DNA of 64,000 nt, taken from assembly GCF_035594125.1 (NCBI RefSeq), contig NC_087158.1:8172501-8236500 (forward strand), given 5' to 3'. The position numbers and the translations under genes are program-made. Every line of letters starts with the position of its first letter. The stretch's first letter is position 1. The notes beneath the pieces were generated by a model that had not been told where the DNA came from, did not search any database, and saw only the letters and a program-made list of their open reading frames with translations. The DNA is from Scylla paramamosain. Lineage: Eukaryota; Arthropoda; Malacostraca; Decapoda; Portunidae. This document shows, in pieces, positions 42,458 to 55,100 of the stretch.

Positions 42458-44344
42458 ATACCGAGATGCCAAAATTCTGGCAAAATTCAGGGAAATTATG
42501 TGAAAAAAGAAAATCAAAAAAGTTAATTTTAGCTTTTTTTTCAGACTGTTATGTACCAAACCCTAAAAAGTGCATGTAGAGCCACCTATATGGGGAAATT
42601 AAACGACTTTAAATGAAACCTGTCTTTTGCCTTTTTTTCAGTATGTTAGGCACCAAAACAATAAATAATATGAAAGTCACTCTGTATGGGAATCCAAAAC
42701 AAAATTACTGAAAACGTGTCTTTTCAGTGTTTTACGTAGGAAAACGCTAAAACGAATGAAAATCAACCAATATCATGAAATAGAATAATATTACAAAAAG
42801 GTATTTTTTTGTTTTTCAGCGAAAATGGATTCAAATCTCTCTATATTTAGAAACAAAAGGACATTACGAGAAACGTTTATAATGAGTGTTTTATAGTTTC
42901 ACAAGAACCACAAGGCAAAACAAGCAAAAACTCGTGTATATGGAGATGTTTCTTAGATACCAAAATGCTAAAATTCATGAAAAACAGAACAACCTTACCA
43001 AATGCGTGTATTTTGAGTGTTTTTTCACATTCTTAGTTACCAAAACCCGAAATTACATGCGAAACTAGCTTTATGTGGGAAATAAATGACATTACCAGAA
43101 AAAAAAGTGTCTGAGTGTTTTTGAGCGTGTTAGGCAATAAAGCACATAAAAGCAAGGCAATGACATTAAATGGGAATAAAACCAACATTTACCAAGAACT
43201 TGACTTTAAGTGTTTTTCACCTCCTTACATACCAAAACACTAAAATGCATGGAAAATACCTTTTATGGAGAAACAATATAACATTACGAAAAACATGAAT
43301 TTTCAGTGTTTTTGATCTGTTACGTATAAAAACGCTGAAATACATGCCTAGAACCCTATGTTTGGGAAACGAAAGGACATTAAGAGAAACGTGTATTATG
43401 AGTGCTTTTAAGTTCCATAAGTACGAAAAGAGTTAAAACCCACAAATAACACTCTTTCTAGAGAAAATAAATAAATAAATAAAAATTAGGATTTTTTTTG
43501 TTATCTTCATAGGTACCGAGATGACAAAATTCTGGCAAAATTCAGGGAAATTTTGTGAAAAAATAACATTATGAAAAAAGTTAATTTTATTTATTTTTTT
43601 TTTCGGACTGTTACGTACCAAACCCTAAAGTGTATGCAAAGCCACCTACATAAGAAAATTAAACGACTTTACCAGTTTTTGAGTGTTTTTCAGCAAGTTA
43701 GGCACTGAAACGATCAATAATATGGAAATCACTCTATATGGGAATCCAAAACAAAATTACTGAAAACTTGTCTTTTTAGTGTTTTACTTAGAAAAACATT
43801 AAAACGGATGCAAACCAACCAATATGAAGAAATAGAATAATATTACTAAAAAGTTCTATTTTGAGTGTTTTTGAGCTTGTTACCTACAGAAAACGCGAGA
43901 GTTGCAAAGCACTCTATATTGGGAAAGAAAAGGACATTACGAGAAACAGGTATAATGAGTGTTTTATAGTTTAACAAGAACCACAAGGCAAAACACGCAA
44001 AAACTCTTGTATATGGAGATGTTTCTTAGATACCAAAATGCTGAAATTCATAAATAACACTCTTAATTGAGAAACAGAACAACCTTACCAAGTGGGTGTG
44101 TTTTGAATCTTTTTAACATTCTTACTTACCAATACCCCAAATTGCATGCGAAACTAGCTTTATGTGTGAAAAAAAATATTACCAAAAAAGTGTCTTTTGA
44201 GTTTTTTTTTGAGCGTGTTAGGCAATAAAGCACTAAAAAGCAGGGCAATCACATTACAGGGGAATAAAACCAACTTTTACCAATAACTTGCCTTTAAGTG
44301 TTTTTAAGCTCCTTACATATGAAAACGCGAAAACGCATACAAAA

Positions 44345-46706
44345 CAAGTATTTTGAGTCTTTTGTAAGATTGTTATGTAAAAAAAACGCCTAAATGAATC
44401 GGAAATACTCTATATGGGAAAAATTAAAAGACATTACGAGAAACGTGTATTATGAGTGTTTTTTTTTTTTATTTTCTTGGTATCAAAAGGGTAAAACGCA
44501 TGGAAAACACTATATGAAGAAAGAGAAAAATAGTGCCAAAAAAAAACGTGCCTTTTGAGTGTTGTGACATTGTTAGTTACCAAAAACCCAAAATTCATGC
44601 AAAGACCCATATATAGATATATGAAACGACTTTAAAAATGTATGAAAATAACATATATAGAGAAACAGAATACATTAACCAAAACCTTTATTTTGTGTTT
44701 TTTTTTTTTTTTTTAGCTTATTATGTACAAAATCGCCTGTCATCAAACAAATATCCCTGCATATGGAAATAAAAAGGACATTACGAGAAACGTTTGTTAT
44801 GTGTTTTTTTTTTTTTATTACTTTCTTAAGTACCAAATCAGTACTTTAATAGTGCTCTGAAGAAAAAGAACAAACTTACCAAAAACGGGTATTTTTTTAC
44901 ATTGAAAAATTACCAAAACGCCAACATGTATGTAAAGCAACCTATATGAAGAAACCAAAGGAAATCACTAGAAACTTATCTTTTGTTATTTTTTGAGCGT
45001 GTTAGGCACCAAATCAGTAAGAAAAAACGAAATCACCCCATAGGGGAATACAAAACAACTTTACTAAAACGTGTCTTTAGAATGTTTTTTTTTAGGTTCT
45101 TACGAACTAAAATGTCAAAATACATGCAAACACCCTGTTAGGTACCAAAGCACCTAAAACAGCCTATATGAGGAAACGAAAGGGTATGACAAAAAACGTG
45201 TATTATGATTTTTTTTTTTTTTAGCTTCTCAGGTACCAAAACGCAAAAATGGAGAAAAAAAAAAAAACATTACCAAAATCGTGTAATTTAAGTGTTTTTC
45301 ACATTGTCAGGTAGTAAAACACCATAATGCTTGCTCGCTATACGAGAAAATTAAACAACAATGTAAGAAATGTGTTTTTATGTGTTTTTCAGCGTGTTAG
45401 GCACGAAAACGCTAAATAGCATGGAAAGCACCTTATATAGAAATGCAAAATAATAAGCATGTCTTTTAAGTGTTTTAAACTTTTTACGTTCCAAAACGCT
45501 AGAACACGTGCAACAAACATGAATAATATTACCAAATAGAAAGAAAACCTTACCAAAAACGTTTATTTTCAGTTTTTTTTGAGCCTGTTACGTATATCTT
45601 AAAAATGCATGTAAAGCACCCTGTATGAGGAAACGATAGGACATTACGAGAAACGTGCATTATCAGAGTTTTGAGTCTCTTAGGTACCAAACACTAAACC
45701 GCCTGAATGAAAATTAAATATATTCTATATCTCTTAATAGAGAAACAGAACATCACCAAAAACATATTTTTGAGTGTTTTCTTTTTTTTTTTCCTTTTTA
45801 TGTACCAAAACGTCAGAATACATACGAAGCATCCTATATGGGGAAATGGAAAGACATTTGGAGAAACAAGTTTTATTTGTGTTTTTGAGCTTCCTAAGTA
45901 AGCTTCCTAAGTACCAAAACACTAAAAAGGATGAATAGCACCCTATATAGAGAAAAAGAACAACAATACCTAAAATCTTTATTTTGATCGTTTTTTACAT
46001 TATGTAGCAAAACATCATAATGCATGCAGATCCCTATGTGAAGAAGCAAAACGATATTACAGAAAACGTGTCTTTTGAGTGTTTACTTGAGTGTTAGGAA
46101 TCAAAATGCTAAAAAGCATTGAAAGCACCCTATTTGGCAATATAAAATAACATTACCAAGAAAGTATGTTTATAGTGTTTTTCACCTTCTTACATCCGAA
46201 ATGGCTGAAAAGCATGCAAAACAACCTTTAAGGAGAAACAAATTAACATTACCAAAAACTTGTATTTTGATTGTTTTTGTGCTTGTTAAGTATAAAAGTG
46301 CCAAATTACACGCAAAGCATCTTACATGGAGAAAAGAAAGGACATTACGAGAAAAGTGTATTATGAGAGATTTTGAGCTTTTTAGGTACCCAGTCTCAAA
46401 AACACATGATTAGAACTTTATGTGGAAAAATAACTCTACCGAAAACTTTTACTTAATCTTTTTTTCATATTGTTAAGTACCAAAAGACAAAATGCATCGG
46501 AAGCCCCCTTTATCGGGAAACGAAACGATATTATCATCAACGTGTCTTTTGAGTGTTTTTCAACGTATTAGACACCAAAACGCTGAAAAGCATGGAAAGC
46601 GCTCCATAAAGGAATACAAAATAACATTACTAAAAACATGTTTTAAAGGTTCTTATGTACAGAAACGCTAAAACTCAAGCAAAACACCCTTTATAGCGAA
46701 GCGAAA
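44345..46706 (+). repeat. Diverged monomers upstream of LINE copy 2
   Basis: The HOR ends near GCATACAAAACAAG and about 2.4 kb of non-HOR monomers follow. They align with 57,612-59,952, and the last 1.4 kb also with 3,683-5,096. Includes poly-T expansions and GAGGAAACGATAGGACATTA. No gene. Confidence 0.87.
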
Positions 46707-47496
46707 TAAATATTTCGTTGATAAATTACATTCGGGACCGTTAGGGGATATCCCTTACAGAAGAATAAGATCGCAGAAGAATGATCCTAAATGGATGACT
46801 GAGGTTAAAACATTACATAGGGCGAAAGAGAAGTATATATGAGATTAAAGACAGGGGAAGTGGTTTTAAGGCCATGATACAATTAATTAGAAAAGTCAGG
46901 AGTTTAACAAGGAAAGCTAAAAATAGTTATGAATTAAAGGTAGCCAGCAAAGCGAAGATGGACCCCAAGGGATTTTATCAGGCATATAAGACGAAGAATA
47001 CAGAAGCAATATTTCCTTAAAGACAGCAGAATGGGACCTGCTTAGTTGTTGGGAGGAAATTAGTAAAATTGTGAAAGAGTATTTTTTAACTGCCTTTGTC
47101 CAGGAAAACACGCAGGATTTGCCGAATAGTGACAAGATATTTAGAGTAGAAGAAAATGAGAAGCTGAAAGATATTACCATAACGAAAGAGAGAGTGGAAC
47201 ATGAGATAGATAAGCTGAAAAGTTTAAGTCACCAGGACCAGATGAAATATATTCCAGAGTATTTAAGAAATAGAAAAAGGTTATAAGTAAATTGCTAGTT
47301 TCTGTCCTTAGGAAATCACTTTAGTCATGTGAGGTATGGGTAATGTAGAGGCAGGCAAATATAGTACCTACCTTTAAGAAAGGAGAAAAAAAAATTAACG
47401 TCTAATTATAGACCTGTCAGCTTAACTTTTGTTGAATGTAAAATAATGGAGTCAATAATAGCGAAGAACATTTAAGAACATTTAGAGAAACATAAC

Positions 47497-48079
47497 TTGA
47501 TAAATCAGTTACAAAATGGCTTCACGAAGGGGGAGTCTTACCTGACAAACTTGGTACGTTTATACAGTAAGGTTTACCAGGCGGAAGATAATGGTGATAG
47601 TTATGGCATCCTATATCAGGATTTTAGTAAAGCGTTTGACAAGGTACACCATCAGAGGCTACTGAGAAAGGTTAGGGCGCACGAGAGAGATGAGGTGTTT
47701 AGATTGGATATGGTCATGGCTAAGCGGCAGGCGACAGAGTGTTGTAATAAACGGCTCTAAATCCGAGTGGGGTCAAGTAATTATTGGGGTAACAAAGGGA
47801 TTATTAGTATTAGGGCTGATGTTGTTTGTATTATATGTCAATGACTTGGATAGTGGAATTAGTAGTGTTGTTAGTAAATTTGCGCATGACACGAGAATAT
47901 GTAGATTAATTAGGTCAGAATCGCATACCATCGCCTTGCAGGCAGATTTGGATAGGATGAACGAATGGACAGACAGATGGCAAATGCAGTTTAATATCAA
48001 CAAATGCAAAGCATTTAGCGTAAGTAGAAGAAACCCACACAGAAGTTACACAATGAACAACAAAGTTCTGGTAGGTTAA
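47497..48079 (+). pseudogene. LINE reverse transcriptase fragment, copy 2
   Basis: Frame one (47,497-47,760) carries motif A QDFSKAFDKVHHQRLL. Frame two (47,690-48,079) carries WLSGRRQSVVINGSKSEWG, the same damaged motif B (VTKGLLVLG) and motif C as F-A-H-D in place of F-A-D-D. The frame change lies at the same place as in copy 1. Together with the shared upstream finger-region frameshift, this shows the copy was already dead when duplicated. Confidence 0.86.
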
Positions 48080-48164
48080 GGGTAAGAAAAAGATTTGAGA
48101 TTTAAAGTTAGCTCTGAACTCCGTCTAAGAAAGCAATGCAAAGGGGCCAGAAACAAAGCAAATA

Positions 48165-48584
48165 GTGTATTATGATTCATTTTCAGGAATGCTAAAAAAA
48201 AGAACACCCGAAATAATATTAAAGTTACATTTGGCGCAAGTCAGACTTCATCTAGACTACGCTGTCCAATTCTGGTCACCGCATCACAGGAAGGATAAAG
48301 GTCTATTAGAATTAGTACAAAGGAGAATGACTAAAAGGATACAGGGGATGAGGAGTATTCCTTACGAAGCGATATTCAAGCTGTTAAATTTACATTCTTT
48401 AAAGAGAAACGGAGAAAAGAAAAACGGGTTCAAGCCTGAAAACTTGATGTTCAAAAAGGAGACTGGAAGGAATTCGTTCTCAAATAGAGTAGTAGATGAT
48501 TGGAACGGACGTATTAATCAAGTTGTTACTGCTGAGGCATTTGGGAACTGTAAGAAAAAATTACACATTTATGGATGGGGATGA
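48165..48584 (+). pseudogene. LINE ORF2 C-terminal region, copy 2
   Basis: The longest open stretch of the post-RT region: RTPEIILKLHLAQVRLHLDY, AVQFWSPHHRKDKGLLELVQ, MTKRIQGMRSIPYEAIFKLL, then GRNSFSNRVVDDWNGRINQV and a terminal KKKLHIYGWG. This order of motifs is usual at the end of ORF2 in CR1/Jockey-like LINEs. It is open only because the ~100-bp deletion near 48,412 happens to restore a frame. The equivalent part of copy 1 (about 6,590-7,062) contains stops. Confidence 0.82.
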
Positions 48585-48677
48585 TAGGTGGAAATAGGTA
48601 AGCATATTTCATACAAGTACTGCTACGTGTAGGCCTGATGCCTTTTTGCAGATTTACTTATTTCTTATGTTCTTATT

Positions 48678-51600
48678 ACCAAAAGCGAGTATTTTCAGTG
48701 TTTTTTCAGCTATTACGTGAAAAAAAAATGCCAAAATGCATGCAAAGCACCCCATATGAGAAAAAAAAGGGACATTACGAGATACGTGCATTATGAGAGT
48801 TTTTGAGATTCTTAGATACCAAAACGCTAAAACTCTTGAATAACACTCTTAATTGAGAAACAGAACAACCTTATCAAATGCGTGTATTTTGAGTATTTTT
48901 CACATTCTTGGTTACCAAAACCACAAATTTCATGCGAAAATAGCTTTATATGGGAAAAAAATGACATTACCATTACCATTTGAGTGTTTTTGAGCGTGTA
49001 AGGCAATAAAGCACTAAAAAGAAGGGCAATTACATTACATGTAAATAAAACCAACTTTTACCAAGAACTTGCCTTTAAGTGTTTTTGAGCTCCTTACATA
49101 CCAAAACACTAAAACGCATGTAAAACATCCTTTATGGAGAAACAGAAAAAACATTACCAAAAACATGTATTTTGAGTGTTTTTGGTCACGTTACCTATAA
49201 AAATGCTTAAATACATGCAAAGAACCCTATGTTTGGGAAAGAAAAAAAAGGACATTACGAGAAACGTGTATTATGGGTGTTTTTAAGTTCCTTAAGTACA
49301 AAAAAGCTAAAACCCATAAATAACACTGTTTATAAAGAAACAAAAAAAAAAAGTAAAATAAAGAAAAAATGCCAATTTTTTTTTTTTCATAGGTACCGAG
49401 ATGCCAAAATTCTATAAAAATTCAGTGAAATTATATGAAAAAAGAACATTATCGAAAAAGTTAATTTTAGCTTTTTTTTTCGGACTGTTATGTACCAAAC
49501 CCTAAAGTGCATGCAAAGCCATCTATATGAGGAAATTAAACGTGTTTCCAAGGAAACTGTCTTTTCACTGTTTTTTCAGCATGTTAGGCACCAAAACGAT
49601 AAATAATATGGAAGTCTCTCTATATGGGAATGTAAAAGAAAATTACTGAAAACGTGTCTTTTCAGTGTTTTACGTAGAAAAACGCTAAAACGGATGCAAA
49701 CCAAACAATATCAAGAAATAGAAAAACATTACCAAAAAGTATATTTTGAGTGTTTTTGAGCTTGTTACCTACAAAAAACACGAGAATGGATGTTAAGCAC
49801 TCTATATTTGGCAACAAAAAGGATATTACGAGAAACGTGTATAATGAGTGTTTTATAGTTTCACAAGAACCATAAGGCAAATAACTCGTGTGTATGGAGA
49901 AGTTTCTTATATACCAAAGTGCTGAAACTCATGAATACCACTCTTAATTGAGAAACAACCTTACTATATGCGTGTATTTTGAGTGTTTTTCACATTCTTA
50001 GTTACCAAAACCGAAAATTGCATGCGAAACTAACTTTATTTGGGAAAAAAATGACATTACCAGAAAAGTGTCTTTTGAGTGTTTTTGAGCGTGTTAGGCA
50101 ATAAAGCACTAAAAAGCAAGGCAATCACATTACATGGGAATAAAACCAAATTTTACCAAGAACTTGACTTTAAGTGTTTTTGATCTCCTTACATACCAAA
50201 ACACTAAAACGCATGGAAAACACCCTTTATGGAGAAACTGAATAACATTACAAAAACATATATTTTGTGTATTTTTCAACATGTTATCTATAAAAACGCT
50301 TAAATACCTGTAAAGAGCCTTATGTTTGGGAAAGTAAAGGACATTACGAGAAACGTGTATTATGAGTGTTTTTAAGTTCCCTAAGTACCCAAAAGCTAAA
50401 ACCCACAAATAACACTCTTTATTTAGAAAAAAAGATAAAAAATAAATAATTAAAAATATAGGATTTTTTTTTTTTTTATTCGTCTTCATAGGTACCGAGA
50501 TGCTAAAATTCTGGCAAAATTCAGGGCAATTATGTGATAAAAGAACATTATCCAAAAAGTTAATTTTAGCTTTTTTTTTCGGACTGTTATATACCAAACC
50601 CTAAAATGCATGCAAAGCCATCTACATAGGAAAATTAAACGACTTTACCAGAAACCTGTCTTTTGAGTATTTTTCAGCATGTTAAGCAACAAAACGATAA
50701 ATAATATGGAAATCAATCAATATAGGAATACATAACAAAATTAATGAAAACGTGTCTTTTCAGTGTTTTACGTAGAAAAACGCTAAAACGGATGCAAACT
50801 AACCAATATGAAGAAATAGAATAACATTACCAAAAATATGTATTTTGAGTGTTTTTGATCATGTTACTTATAAAAACGCTTAAATACATGCAAAGAACCC
50901 TAAATTTAGGAAAGGAAAGGACATTACGAGAAACGTGTATTATGAGTGTTTTAAGTTTTAAGTTTAAGTACCAAAAAGTTAAAACCCAAAAATAGCACTC
51001 TTTATAGAGGAAAAATAAATAAATAAATAATAGAATTTTTTTTTATTAATTTTCATAGGTACGAAGGTGCCAAAATTCTGGCAAAAATTCAGGGAAATTA
51101 TGTGAAAAAAGAACATCATGAAAAAAGTTAATTTTAGCTTTTCTTCGGACTGTTATGTACTAAACCCTAAAGTGCATTAAAAGCCACCTATATGGGGAAA
51201 TTAAACGAGTTTACCAGAAGCCTGTCTTCTGAGTGTTTTTCAGCATGTTAGGCACCAAAACGATAAATAATATGGAAGTATCTCTATATGGGAATCCAAA
51301 ACAAACTTACTGAAAACGTTTTTTTTTTCAGTGTTTAACGTAGAAAAACGCTAAAACGGATGCAAACCAACCAATATGAAGAAATAGAATAACATTACCA
51401 AAAAGGTATATTTTGAGTGTTTTGAGCTTGTTATCTACAGAAAACGCGAAAATATATGGAAAGCACTCTATATTGGGAAACAAAAGGACATTACGAGAAA
51501 CGTGTATAATGAGTGTTTTATAGTTTCACAAGAACCACAAGGGAAAACACGCAAAAACTCGTGTATATGGAGAAGTTTCTTAGATACCAAAATGCTGAAA

Positions 51601-52107
51601 CTCAGGAATAACACTCTTGATTGAGAAACAGAACAACCTTACCAAATGCGTGTATTTTGAGTGCTTTTCATATTCTTAGTTACCAAAACCTCAAATTGCA
51701 TGCAAAACTAGCTTTATGTGGAAAAAAATGACATTACCAGAAAAGTGCCTTTTGAGTGTTTTTGATCGTGATAGGTAATAAAGCACTAAAAACATGGCAA
51801 ACACATTACATGGGAATAAAACCAACTTTTACCGAGAACTTGCCTTTAAGTGTTTTAAGGCTCTTCACATACCAAAACGCTAAAACGCATGCAAAACGCC
51901 CTTTATTGAGAAACAGAAAAACCTTACCAAAAACGTGTGCTTTGAGTGTTTTCCAGCTTGTTATATTTAAAATTTTCAAAATATATGTAAAGGACCCTAT
52001 TTCGGGTAACGAAACGACATTCCCGGAAACATGTTGTTTTATTAATTTTAAGCATAGTAGGCACCTAACGCTAGAAAAAAAAAAAGATATTGAAAATACT
52101 CTATATA
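48678..52107 (+). repeat. Satellite HOR block 4, downstream of LINE copy 2
   Basis: Counterpart of 7,152-10,548. Markers near 49,393, 50,492 and 51,059. The end, in diverged monomers at CTCTATATA (about 52,107), joins directly to a HOR that resembles 36,600 (ACACTCCTTGTTTAG): the seam between super-repeat copies. Confidence 0.87.
50492..51058 (+). repeat. Short 567-bp HOR downstream of LINE copy 2
   Basis: Same internal junction (CATTACCAAAAATATG) and same GTACGAAGGTGCC marker variant as 8,951-9,516. Confidence 0.85.
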
Positions 52108-55100
52108 ACACTCCTTGTTTAGAAAAAAAAAATTTCATTTTCATAGGTACCGAGATGCCAAAATTCTTTGAAAATTCAGGAAAATTATATGAACAAAACA
52201 ATATTATCAGAAAAGTTAATTATAGCTTTTTTTTCGGACTGTTATGTACCAAACCCTCAAGTGCATGCAAAGCCTCCTATATGAGGAAATTAAATGACCT
52301 AACCAGAAATCTGTCTTTTGAGGGTTTTTCAGCACGTTAGGCACCAAAACGATAAATAATAAGGAATTTACTCTATATGGGAATCCAAAACAAAATTACT
52401 GAAAATGTATCTTCTCAGTGTTTTACGTAGAAAAATGCAAAAACTCGTGTATATAAAGAAGTTTCTTAGATACCAAAATGCTGAAACTCATGAATAACAA
52501 TATTAATTGAGAAACAGAACAACCTTACCAAATGCGTGTATTTTGAGTGTTTTTCACATTCTTAGCAAAACCCCAAATAGCATGCGAAACTATATTGGAA
52601 AAAAAATGACATTACCAGAAGTGTCTTTTGAGTGTTTTTGAGCGTGTTAGGCAATAAAGCACTAAAAAAAAAAACCAGGGCAATCACATTACATGGGAAT
52701 AAAACTAACTTTTACCAAGAACTTGCCTTGAAGTGTTTTTGACCCCCTTACAAACCAAAACGCTAAAACGCATGCAAAAAACACCTTTTTGGAGAAGCAG
52801 AATAACATTACTAAAACATTTGTTTGAAGTGTTTTTGATCACGTTACCTATAAAAACGCTTAAATACATGCAAAGAACCCTATGTTTGGGAAACGAAAGG
52901 ACATTACGAGAAACGTGTATTAGGACCGTTTTTAAGTTCCTTAAGTACCAAAACGTTAAAACCCACAAATAACACTCTTTATAGAGAAAAAAATAAAAAT
53001 AAAAAAAATAGCTTTTTTTATATTGATTTTCATAGGTACCAAGATGCCAAAATTCTGCCAAAATTCAGAGAATTTATGTGGAAAAAAGATCATTATCAAA
53101 AAATTTAATTATAGCTCTTTTTCGGATTTTTATGTACCAAACTCTAAAGTGCATGCCACCTATATAAGGAAGTTAAACGACTTTACCAGAAACCTGTTTT
53201 TTCATTGTTTTCAGCATGTTAGGCACTAAAACGATAAATAATATGGAAGTCAGTCAATATGTCAATCCAAAACAAAATTACTGAAAACGTGTCTTTTCAG
53301 TGTTTTACGTAGAAAAACGCTAAAACGAATGCAAACCAACAAATATGTAGAAATACAATAATATTACCAAAAAGTGTTTTTGAGCTTTTTACCTAAAAAA
53401 AACGCGCAAATGGATGGAGAGCATATTGGGAAGCAAAAGGACATTACAAGAAACGTGTATAATGCGAGTTTTATAGTTTCACAAGAACCACAAGGAAAAA
53501 AACACAAAAACTCGTGTATATAGAGAAGTTTCTTGCATACCAAAACGCTAAAAGTCATGAATAACACTTTTAATTGAAAAACAGAACTACCTTACAAAAT
53601 AAGTGTATTTTGAGTGTTTTTCACATTCTTAGATACGAAAATCCCAAATTACATGCGAAACTAGCTTTATGTGGGAAAAAAAATTACATTACCAGAAAAG
53701 TGTCTTTTGAGTGTTTTTGAGCGTTATATGCAACAAAACACCAAAAAGCAGAACAATCCCATTACATTGGAATAAAACCAGATTTTACGAAGAACTTGCC
53801 TTTAAGTGTTTTTAACTCCTTACATACCAAAACGCTAAACGCATGCAAAACAACCTTTATGGAAAAACAGAATAACATTACCAAAAACATGTATTTTGAG
53901 TGTTTTTGATCATGTTACCTATAAAATCGCTTAAATACATGCAAAGAATCCTATGTTTGTGAAACCAAAGGACATTACGAAAATCGTGTATTTTGAGTAT
54001 TTTTAAGTTCCTTAGGTACCAAAAATCTAAAACCCACAAATAACACTCTTTATAGAGAAAAAATAATTTAAAAAAAATGGGTTTTTTTGTTATTTATCTT
54101 CAAATGTGCCGAGATGCCAAAATTCTGAGAAAATTCAGGGAAATTATGTGAAAAAAAATAATAATTTTAGCTTTTTCTGGAGTTATGTACGAAACCCGGA
54201 AGTGCATGCAAAGCCACCTATATGGGGAAATTACACGACTTTACAAGAAACGTGTCATTGGGTGTTTTCAGCAATTTAAAAAATATTATTGAAAACGTGT
54301 TTTTTTTAGTTTTAGCGTAGAACGCTAAAACGGATGCAAACCAACCAATATGAAGAAACAGAATAACATTACAAAAAAGTTGAGTGTTTTTGAGCTTGTT
54401 ACCTACAAAAAAACGCAAAAAATGAATGCAAAGCAGTCTATATTGGGAAACAAAAGGATATTACAAGAAAATTTTATAATGAATGTTTTAATAGTTTCCA
54501 AGAACCATAAAGCAAAAAACGCAAAAACTCGTATACGTGGAGAAGTTTCTTAGATACCAAAATGCTGAAACTCATGAATAACAAACAGAACAATCTTAGG
54601 AAATGTGTGTATTTTGAGTGTTTTTTTTCACATTTTTAGTGGTCCAACCCCAACCCCAAATTACATGCGAAACTGTGGAAAAAAATGAAATTACTAGAAA
54701 AGTGTCTTTTCAGTGTTTTTCAGCGTGTTAGGCAATAAAGCACTAAAAAGCAGGGCAATCACATTACATGGGAATATAACTTTTACCAAGAACTTGCCTT
54801 TAAGTTTTTTCAGCTCCTTACATACCAAAACGCTAAAACCCAGGCAAAACACACTTTATGGAAAAACAGAATAGCATTATCAAAAACGTATTTTGAGTGT
54901 TTTTGAGCTTGTTACCAATAAAAACGCTTAAATACATGCAAATAACCCTATGTTTGGGAATGAAACGACATTACGAGGAATGTGTATTATGAGTGTTTAT
55001 AAGTTCCTTAAGTACCAAAAAGCTAAAACCCACAAATAACACTCTTTATAGAGAAAAAAAAATAAATAAATAAAAATTTTTTTTTATTGATCTTCATAGA

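Larger units (their letters stand above)
29734..44344 (+). repeat. Satellite HOR block 3 (main homogeneous array)
   Basis: Plus-orientation HOR units. Markers lie near 29,863, 31,178, 32,298, 33,347, 34,467, 35,556, 36,651, 37,567, 38,682, 39,787, 40,868, 41,891, 42,458 and 43,511. Most intervals are 1.02-1.12 kb. Exceptions: a long ~1,315-bp unit starting at 29,863 (extra monomers joined near 30,640 at an A-run), a ~916-bp unit at 36,651 (two monomers lost near 36,935, where TTTTACGTAGAAAA joins AACGCAAAAACTCG) and a 567-bp unit at 41,891. From 38,349 it forms the start of the ~13.2 kb super-repeat. No coding content. Confidence 0.88.
46707..48677 (+). mobile_element. 5'-truncated LINE, copy 2
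   Basis: Same left edge (TATTTCGTTGATAAATT) and same 3' end as copy 1, in the same host monomer. Relative to copies 1 and 3 it lacks roughly 100 bp near 48,412, where AAAGAGAAACGG joins AGAAAAGAAAAACGGG. Substitutions private to this copy (for example KLKDITITKERVEHE instead of KLTDITITKEIVEQE) show that copies 1 and 3 agree with each other more in the 5' part. Confidence 0.88.
38349..52107 (+). repeat. Super-repeat copy 2 (~13.2 kb unit with LINE)
   Basis: Base 38,349 aligns with base 1 and continues through about 3.5 HOR units, the 567-bp unit, diverged monomers, the LINE and HOR again, to a junction at about 52,107. Landmarks in the next copy are displaced by a nearly constant amount: short-unit marker 41,891 to 55,100 (13,209), next marker 42,458 to 55,678 (13,220), LINE start 46,707 to 59,953 (13,246). 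Confidence 0.85.
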
